From the NCBI GenBank assembly GCA_951640165.1, contig OX621241.1:16745001-16809000 (forward strand): DNA of 64,000 nt, in the 5' to 3' direction. The position numbers and the translations under genes were made by a program. Below the pieces are notes generated by a model, which did not search any database, was not told the DNA's origin, and worked only from the letters and a program-made list of their open reading frames with translations. Of the stretch, positions 11,304 through 21,300 are shown piece by piece. Origin of the DNA: Pseudoips prasinana (lineage: Eukaryota > Arthropoda > Insecta > Lepidoptera > Nolidae). Positions within the stretch are counted from its first letter, which is position 1. Each line of letters starts with the position of its first letter.

Positions 11304-12361
11304 ATGGGTAGTCCGGAAGAAACTGTGATTGCTTGTGAAAGCAAAGTAGTAGAGAGTGTTGAGAGTGAAACAGCTGGTGATATCTCTGAAAATGAAGTGG
11401 GTGAATCTGCGGAGTCTTCGTTGAATATCAGCGACTCTGCGGGCTTGAACTCTGCCGACCCGAATAATTCGAAGGAAGGAGATTTATCTGGTGCGGGTAA
11501 TTCTAAAAAGACTAAAAAGAAATTCCGCCACGGTAAAAAAAGCCACACGCCCGCTAAAGACAATCCCGATAGAAGTACAGTGCGCCGAGTGAACTACATC
11601 GGAACTAAATTCAAACAATGCAGGAAAAGAGCCCAAAGTTTCCCATCAATTTCAAAGTTTTTCTTGCCCCATAAACGGCCACGTAAAGATGCCTTTATAC
11701 CCCCTACCAAGTTTCTGCTGGGCGGAAATATATCTGATCCCCTCAACCTGAATAGTCTTCAAGATGAAGATATTAACAGAGCTATGAACGCTGTGACTCC
11801 AGAGTCGTCGCCGTTGCCGACGCCACCTCGACATAAAGCTAAGATTGATGTGATCATTCCTCCTAACATTCGGGATCCTTTAAATCTACTGGAACCCCTT
11901 GATAATGATGAGTATGAAAAGAGGCTTGAAATGCAGCAGCGGAAGCCACGTAAGAAACCAAAGTTACGGCGCCGAACTACCGATAATTCAGTGGACCTCA
12001 TATCACCTGCAGTAGAAGAGATTCCTGAAATAGTTGTTGTAGGTATAAAGGAGCCACCACCTCCAGAGCCCTCAACATCATCATGTAACAAGTCACGAAA
12101 AAGGTCATGCAGTGACAGTGATAATGCTTCACAAAAAGGTAAAGATCCTAAAAAATTGAGGAGAATGGATTCATTGGATAAAATTGTGAGTCCGGTAGTC
12201 CCTCAACCAGGTGCATGGATGCGAGCACGGCCTCAACCTCGACCTGGTCCTCCAGAGCGCCCAGCCTCACCACATCGTGCCAAAACTAATATTAATGATG
12301 AGCAGAAATTACCAACATTTCATCCAAAAAATTCACGATATCAATATGGAAATTATGACAG
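11304..12361 (+). CDS. MEPCE: MEPCE exon 1
   Basis: Encodes residues 1-352 and two bases of the next codon. It contains acidic N-terminal repeats of Glu/Ser, basic clusters ([24 protein letters not shown]) suited to nuclear import and RNA binding, and the conserved LLGGN...DPLNLNSL block. It ends ACAG|GTAATG. The open frame stops two bases into the intron, so a genome-only ORF call truncates the protein here. Confidence 0.9.
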
Positions 12362-15300
12362 GTAATGTGCCTTTATGCATTGTAATTTATTTAGTGAAGG
12401 CCAGTGAGTGCAGTCTATTCATGAATATGAATTTATTTCAGCTTTTCTGGTGTTCTATTACACATTACACAATAATTACACATGTAATATGTGCTATCGA
12501 ACAACAAACATCTTGGTCTCAATATATTTTGTGTCAGATTGGATCTCCATAATATAGTTCTGATTCAATTTCATAGAGGTTTTATAGAGGTTTGAAAAGA
12601 CTGTTTTCAATTCAATTACAATTCATTACAATTGCATATGCCTAAACAAATATACTAAGTACAAAACCCTTCTATACTTTTTGGATCTTTACTACTTTCA
12701 AACACATACCATCTTGATTGTCGAAATGTTTACTGTCGCAAATATTTATTATCTAATATGTTGAAATTTTGTGCAAACATAGTGCAGGAAATTGCAACAT
12801 ATTATTATCTTATGTTCATGAATACTCAAACTCATGACTTCCTGGCTTTTTAAAGCAAGTGTCACCATATAAAAAACATGTCAATTTATTTTTCAGGTAT
12901 TATGGTTACCGAAACCTGAATGCCATGATGGATATCCGGTTACAAGTGTTTGAAATGCATCGACATCTATTCCAGAATAAGGATGTGTTGGATATTGGTT
13001 GCAATGTGGGCCACATTTCAATAGCAGTAGGCCGTACACTTGGGGCTCGCTCAGTTGTTGGCATGGATATTGACCCATTGTTAATTGGTATGTATATAAT
13101 ATATAGATCCAAAATTACTCTTATTTAGAAGTTAATACAATTTTAGACTGTATTATCTACTAATTAGTTAAATTTTTAATATAATAGGGTTAGTCCTATA
13201 AAAAGTAATTACAAATGGCCTATTGGTTAGACTGTTTAACTGTTGGGTCAGTGTTCTTGAGTTCAAACCAAAGGCAAGCACCTCCAATATTTTTAATTCA
13301 TATTCAATTATAAATTAACTGCCTCATATTTAATATGATGAGGAAACCAGCATGACTAAGAGTTTCCTAAAATGTTCTAGATAGCATGTGAAGTCTAGCA
13401 CTCTGCCTACATGGTGGATTATACACTACCAATGAAGATGAATTTTATTTAAAGTTCTTTTATTTCTGTTATGAATGAAGCTTCCATGTTTTAATTTAAT
13501 GGGATGTATTTGTTCCATGTCAACTGAATATTATTATTTATGTATTAATACTTCATACTTTGTAAATATTGATGAAATTCATGTTTCATTATACCTTACT
13601 TTTCTTATAAAAGAAATTAAGCATATCCTTCATGGGTAAAATGTAGCAAAACCCTAAATCTTTGCTGTATCCAATCTTTTCATTATTTTTAACTTAATGA
13701 GCTATGTAAAACAAATCAATCAGTCCCCATTATTTTGTGAAATTTTTCATCCCAGTATGGCTGACGGCATAGAATATCGCCGCGGTGGGTGTAGAAGTCG
13801 TCCAGAGGGTCTCTCTGACCATCATACGATTGCCAACCTGTCTGCTAAACGTGGAGATTATGGGATATCCCTCCAAATTATTGACATAACTCCACTCTGG
13901 AAATCTTTTGTATAGCAGTGGATGTCATTAGGCTGCCATGATGATATAATATTTTATTTATTTTAAAGGCATAATGTCCTAATTACGAATAAAATAAAAT
14001 ATTATATAACAAAACAAAAGTCAGATAGAAAAGGCAGTAGTGTCTAACTACTTACACACTCTTGTCCACCCAAAGGTTGTCAAGAAGAGTTTGCTACAAT
14101 GTGCTAAGATCGCAGATTGTATGTGTATTTTCTTATGTTAATATAATGAATGGTGTTTTCTGGTGCAATACAGTTTACCCTATTCTATGTTTTCCTGCCA
14201 AATGTATGTTATATATAATAGGGTATTCCCAGTTAATATAATTGCATTGTGACTTAGTTTTTTCTTTCTCTTTTACACTTTTTTGACCCTAGTAACATGT
14301 AGACATATCTCACTTATCACATAAATAAACCAATCATATAATGAAGTCACATCAAAAAACATATTATTTTCACTTCTCGTTCTCTTAAAGTTAAACTATT
14401 TTTTATGTTGTTATAATGTATGCAATATTTACTTTTCTAAGACTTAAGAAAAATCTTGTTATTACATTATGTTTGCTTTAGTTTTGAATAAAAACAAATA
14501 CTCATCATAAACCAGTCTCCTTATTATGATAAATAGCTTGCAACATGTATCTGGTGTAGTTTTTTATACAAAGGTTTTAGCAACCAGGGACAAGTGGATT
14601 TAAGCGCTATTGCCATACCTACTATGGGAATCAAGTAGAACAGTACATTCGTTTCCATATACTCTCGTTGATTTTGCACTTGGCTTCTCTAGTTGCAATT
14701 TATTTGCACCTTTAATGAGGTTCTAACCTGCTCATGTCATCCTCTCCAGCTTTGCTCTGGAGGGAAGTAGAAATACTTGTTTCTTTCTGATTAAATTTGT
14801 TGGGGGATCCAAGGCACTAGCAATCCCCAGGATGTGGCTAGGCCTCACTGCTCTTTAGTTGTTATGTGCATTGCATGTTGATCCTGGCTTCTGGTTGTAG
14901 ATACGAGTGCGGGGAAAAAGTACAGGTTTAATACATAAAGCCTTCATAGAGAAAAAATCTAAATTAAGTTAATATAAGTAAATTACAGTTGAAGAAAAGA
15001 CTTGCCTTTTCGTAACAGTATTTAAACGTATGGCAGAAATATACTAACTATGTCATGGATGCATTTCTTCGTAAAAGAATCCAAAAATAGAGTGTTTAAC
15101 TCAGGTCTAAAGTCATTTTGTCCTTCGCTCTCGGCCTCATAACGGTCTCTGATAAAATGGCTTATTTATACCCTCGTAAAATCTTCTATTACACATTGTT
15201 TTGTTTAACAAGAGTTCAGTCGCTATTAAAACTATGATAAAATATGCCTACCTTATTGAATTCATAGATAATTCTATAGATGTCTGATATTGTACTTGTA

Positions 15301-18300
15301 GTCCAGTCTATCAAGGTCTTGTGGTAAAAGCAATCATGCAATATTAAACACAATCTGTTTCCATTTCCAGGTCGAGCTAGAAAAAACCTAAAATCATTCA
15401 TCCCAGTTCCAGCGGAACCTAAGAGGGATGATGATAAAAAAGCAGATCACGAGGATGATAAGAAACCCGAATGCGAGAAATGTGAAGAAAGCAAATGTGA
15501 TGCGGAAGACTGTTTAGCTGATCAAAAGCTTGATAAGAATGAAGACTTGAAGAAAGCATTACCCGGGAGGAAGTTTCGAAGACCTCGGAAAAACAGAAAA
15601 GCAGTGCATAAGCAGGAGCAAGGGCAGTGCTTTTTTCCGATGTCCATGTCGATGTTGTACGGGCCGCTTGGCGACTCGTCTTCAGAAATCACGCCGCCTG
15701 TCTTCCCATATAATGTTACATTTAAACAGGTATGTAGATTAAAAAAAATATATCCATAGATATTTCAAAAAGGACATGTTCTCTTGCGTTATTTTTCAGG
15801 CTGTATTTGCAGTTCTCTTTTTTATTTAGCATTGTTATAATATTGTTTGCTAAGCGTTATATATACCTATGCAATTTATTTTCTCAATATTGATGAAATT
15901 CTCGACACAGTATCGATATTATAACTAATAATTATAATATCCTGGAGAATTATTCACACATACACGCACGCCCATCTGATCCCAAATTAAGCTGAACAAG
16001 TACTTTGGAAATCAGATAGCTGATAATACATATATTACTTTTATATTCTAAATACATACTTATATAGATAATTACACCCAGACACAGGGCAAACAGACAT
16101 GTTCATACAGACAAATATCTGTTCTGGGTAAGAATCGAACCCACAGCCAGCGGTTCGAAAGGCCAACCATGTTTAACAACAGCAACAGCTTTAATGATTT
16201 CAATGTGATATTGAAATCATTAAAGCTTATAGCACGGTTCCTCTCGCCTTTTATCCATGCATACATCATTATTGGTCTTGAATGATTGATTCATTAACGC
16301 AGAGCCTAATCGGCTGTGGCTACAATATTGAAATTTTGCCAATTGATGCCTTTTCCCAATCTCATCCCTGGGGGGTGTAGAAATCTTCCGAGGGAATGGC
16401 TACCAGAGAATGGCCAGCAGCGTATTTCTATGAACTATGAGCATCAAACTGCGATCGCCAACCCGTCTGCCAAGCGTGGTGATTATAGCATATCCCTCCA
16501 TTCTTTGGGGAGGCTTTTGTTCAGCAGTGGACTTACTTTGGCTCATATGTATTGTTCAGGGATAATCTTCATTCTGTGAATATTCTATGACGATTTCGTC
16601 ATAGAATATTCACAGCGAAGGGTCTTGGTTCACGATGGTTACTAGCGGCCTAGTAATGCGCTTGCATGTTGTATCTAATTAGTGGTTATTGAGCTGTTTA
16701 ATTTATGGAAAGTTACCATTTACTGTTTGAACACGAAAATTGTAAATAGTATTACATAATTATGTAGTTGAATTTTAAATAAACTAGGATATTTTGTTTT
16801 ACATTTAAGACATCAAAATATATGCATGATGTGTCAGCTGTTCGACCTTTTTGCATTTAGTAGAACTATTTTCGGTATTTTAAAAAAATAGCCCATTAGT
16901 TTCAGTGTTCAGGAAAAGAGGGAAATAATACACTATAGCCTATTTTCTTACATAACTTCAAATCAAATCAAAATAAATGTTTATTATATATATGTATTTC
17001 ACATTCTCATGACAAGTCCTTTTATTTATTATGGTTTGCAACTTTTAATCTCTATCTCTATTAAATTAGAAATTGTATTATAAATGTCATAAAATTAGGT
17101 AATGTCTGATCGTTATTTTGCTACCGTTATTTCAATATAGTTGCCTTACACGCCGTCTGTTTGTCCAGAGTGTGGGTGTTATTATCTACGTATGTATTTA
17201 CAAAAGTATAATAGTATATGTAGTATATCAGTTATCTGGTTTCCATAGTACAAGCACTGTTTAATTTGGGATCAGATGGCCGTGTGTGAATAATGTCTCA
17301 GGATATTATTATTATTTGTTTACCAGACATCATTTTTAAAGTTCAAATTCGCATAGACACAAAAACGATTGGGCATAGTCGTGGTAGCGTTGTGGCGCTA
17401 TGAGGCGCTCATAGCCAGATGCTCTTTACCGATCCGTAAGTGTTTGGCAAGGTTAAGCTACTAGGATCACGGTCAGTCCATAGATGGGAGACTGGAAGTG
17501 GATTAATTGATGAGTGTTTCCGTGCTTCGGAGGGCACGTTAAGCTGTCGGTCGCGGTTGTAACCATTAGGCAACAGTCGTTAAGCCATGTCAGAGGCCTA
17601 ATGGGTGGCTTGAACAACTGACACTAGGGTAACCTAAGACACTAGGATAAGTAAGTAAGTATATCAGCTATCTGGTTTCCATAGTACAAGCTTAGTTTGG
17701 GATCGGATGACCGGGTGTAAATAATGGTCCAGGATATTATTATTAATAATTTTTTACCAGACATCATTTTTAAAGTTCAAATAGGCTAATACAAAAAGCG
17801 ATTGGGCATAGTCCTAGTAGATATCTATGTTGTGTTTAAAAATTCTAGTCTATGCTTAAAATCAGGAGAGGCATACATTAGTATAGGAAAATTATGGCTC
17901 ACAATATTATGTATAACTAAATCCAAAGTGGTTTCACGCGATAAACTCATTGTTAACGCGCAACTGGTCCATTGTAACCGTACGAGAAATATCCTTTAGC
18001 CATAGTTATTAGTGCTAATTTATGCTTATTCTGATTTATGTCGCCTCAAAAGAGCAGTAAATAATAATATCTTGTTTGGCCTTGCACTCGATTCAATAGC
18101 GCAAACTGGAAACTGAACATAATGCGTATTTTACATCTGTTGTAAGAGAAATATTTGAGGGGATGGAATACTTCGTTAGGGTTTCACATAAAAAGCTTAG
18201 CTTTTTGTTGTGAAGTAGTTATGTCTCATGAATATTTTGGTTGACTGCCTCGTTGGTCTAGCGGTAGCGTGTTCAACCGTAGATAATGAGCTCCTGGGTT

Positions 18301-21300
18301 CAAATCCCGGGTCGGGCCAAAAAGTGATTTTAGGATTTTTCCGTAAAAAGATATTTCTCAGTATCGGCCCGAAGTCCGGGAGTTGGCGGTACTACACCCC
18401 CGTGCCTCGGAGAGCACGTAAAGCCGTCGGTCCTGTACCTGACCTCTTTCCGGTCATGTCGCTACTCGACCCATTGGATCATGAGAGAGATGGAATAGAA
18501 AGTGTGTTTGCGCACACACTTGTCCACTATAATATGTTCTGCTAGTCTCCATTGAGACTGGCCGCCGTGGCCGAAATTCGGTCTGGAGGACATTATTATT
18601 TTGGTAAAGTAGACGTCCTAACAGAGATTAAGTTGTATCTTATCTTTAAGGAGAAATTCTACAAGTACTACTCTGTCAAGAAAGTACCGGGAAAAGATCA
18701 ATAATATACAAAATGTTTGTTATTCATGCAAATTTATTTTATCACCTTCAAAGTATGCTCCTTCAGAAACGATACGCTTACGCCAACGAATAATCCATTC
18801 ATCAAAACATTTTTTAAACGCTGCTTTCGGAATTGAGTTCAGTTCTCGCCGCGAATTCTCCTTTATGTCTTCCACCGATTAAAAACGGGTACCACGAAGT
18901 GGTAATTTGAGTTTAGGAAAAAGAAGGAAGTCAGCTGGAGCTATATCTGGTGAATATGGTGGTTGCTGGATGGTATTTGTTGAGTGTTTGGTCAAAAATT
19001 CGTTCACAATGATGGCCTTTTGCGAAGGCGCATTATCGTGGTGCAAAATCCAAGAAATATCTTTCCACAAATCTGGCCTGTTCGACGAATTTGCTCTCTT
19101 AAACGCTGCATAACGCTCAAATAATATTCTTTATTTACCGTTCGACCTTCCGTTAAGAATTCAGAGTGCACAACACCGCGATAGTAAAAGAAAACAGTCA
19201 ACATGACTTTGACTTTTGATCGACTTTGGCGTGGTTTTGTCGGTTTCGGTTCAGTTGGAAGGCGCCACTCCGAAGCTTGTTGACTAGTTTCCATGTCAAA
19301 CTCCTAAACCCACGTCTCGTCACCAGTAACAATGCGTTTCATGAATGTTGGGTCGGAATTGACTCGTTCTACCATGTCCTCAGCGACTTTCATGCGATTG
19401 AGTTTTTGGAGAAAATTCAGATCTTTTGGGACTAGCCGAGCGGTAACATTTTTCATACCCAAATGATTAGTTAAAATGGTACGAATCGACTCGTGAGATA
19501 CAGAAAGTTCGGCGGCTATCTCTCTCAGAGTTGAATCAGGATTTTCAGTCACTATTTCCTTCACTTTTGCGATGTTAACTTCAGTCGCAGACGTTGATGG
19601 CCTACCAGAGCGAGGCAAATCTTTCATCACATCTCGACCGCTTTTGAACACTTTGAACCACTCATAAGCACGAGTTTTTGATAAAGTCGATTCACCGTAA
19701 GCCTTCTGTAACATTTTCAGTGACTTCGAACACGAAATTCCATTAGCGATGCAAAATTTAAGACAAACTCTTTGTTCGATATTTTTGTCCATTATGAAAT
19801 TCGCAATACACGCTATATATGATATTACTAAAACCAGCACTGTATTTAATATAAATAACAGATGCAACTCAAACTCCTGTGATCAATTCTTATTCTTTGT
19901 TCTTATTATCTGAGTTCCGCTTTTTCTCTATTGTTTGTGTACCGATTTTGATAATTCAATGTTGAAGTTAGATGAAAGTTTTTTTTTATCGGTAATTATT
20001 CCTTTACAGGGCAACTACGTGCCACGTGAAGAAGTTGCGTTGGGTTCCGGTGCCGAGAGTCCTCAGTTTGATCTGATACTGTGTCTGTCCACGACGAAGT
20101 GGATGCACTTAAACTGGGGTGACGCGGGTATCAAACGCGCCTTCCGGAAAATGTTCGCGGACCTGCGTCCCGGCGGGAAGTTGGTGCTCGAAGCGCAAAA
20201 CTGGGCTAGTTATAAGAAAAAGAAGCGTTTAACGGTAATTGTTTATGATATAACTTTAATTGTAATTTTAGAGGTGTTCATAGCCTGTTGCTCTCACCGG
20301 TGAGTAAGTGATTGGTGAGGCAGTAAGCACCTAGGCAGTGGCGCAGTCTGAAAGTCTCTGCTTCGGAGGTCACGTTAAGTTGACGGTCCCGGTTGTAGTC
20401 ATTAGCTAACAGTCGTTAAGCAATGTGGCTAAATCAGAGGCCTATTGGTTTTAACATCTTTGACACTTGTTAAAAACTGCAACTTTAGTGGTGGTAGCAT
20501 CATCATCATCGGCTTGAACTCGTCCACTGCTGGACATAGGCCCTATAGCGTTACTATTTGAAGGGACGCCTGGCATGTGCAGTTGGATGGAAGTTGGTAC
20601 ACAGGAGACGCTGTTGCCCGACTACCTGCTGTATCCCTTGGTTGCCTTTTACAACACCTACGGGATGATATGAGCTGGCCCCGTTATTCTTTATAGACAG
20701 GAAACAACATTTACGGTATTATTAAATTTGAATTTTATAGCATTCGCAATGCAAGCGTTAATCTAATCTCAAAAATGAGAAATCATAAATTTAATTATCC
20801 GGAGGGTCTCGAACCAGCACCATCTACCTGGATTGGTAGATGGTGCTGGTTCAGCAGGCTGGCTGGTAGGCGCTCTACGTTAAGCTACGAACAATATACT
20901 CTGGCAAATCAAATTTAGGATTCCCTTGCTAAACACCTTCCGGAGGAACGGTGCGGTATTATGGTAGCATAATCAATAGCAAAGCTTAAGTTTTCGGTTC
21001 GTGTGTAAGTAGTGTTATTGGGATAATTACATCCTGAAATCGTCTCAATAGCAGACTAGAGGAACATCCTGTAGTTGGAGGTGTTTTTTATTAGCAACAC
21101 CGCAGGACCGTAGGCTCTACGTGCCGTAAGCGTAAGGTCTTGCGTCTGATTTCACCCACTTTGTCAGCTTGTTCGCCACTTTAAGATGTGATGGTAAGGG
21201 TATATATGTATGTGTGTATATATGTACCCACTGTAGTATATTCTACATGCTTCTTGGCGGTGTTACACACCGTGCTTCTGACAGTATGAAAAGCAGTCAG

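Noticed and set aside
18240..18320. Functional tRNA gene
   Set aside because: Boxes A and B are present, but the sequence continues into a SINE body and the acceptor stem does not pair.
18600..18720. mariner terminal inverted repeat at GTACTACTCTGTCAAG
   Set aside because: It looks like a mariner end, but I found no partner upstream of the transposase start, so I did not call element boundaries.
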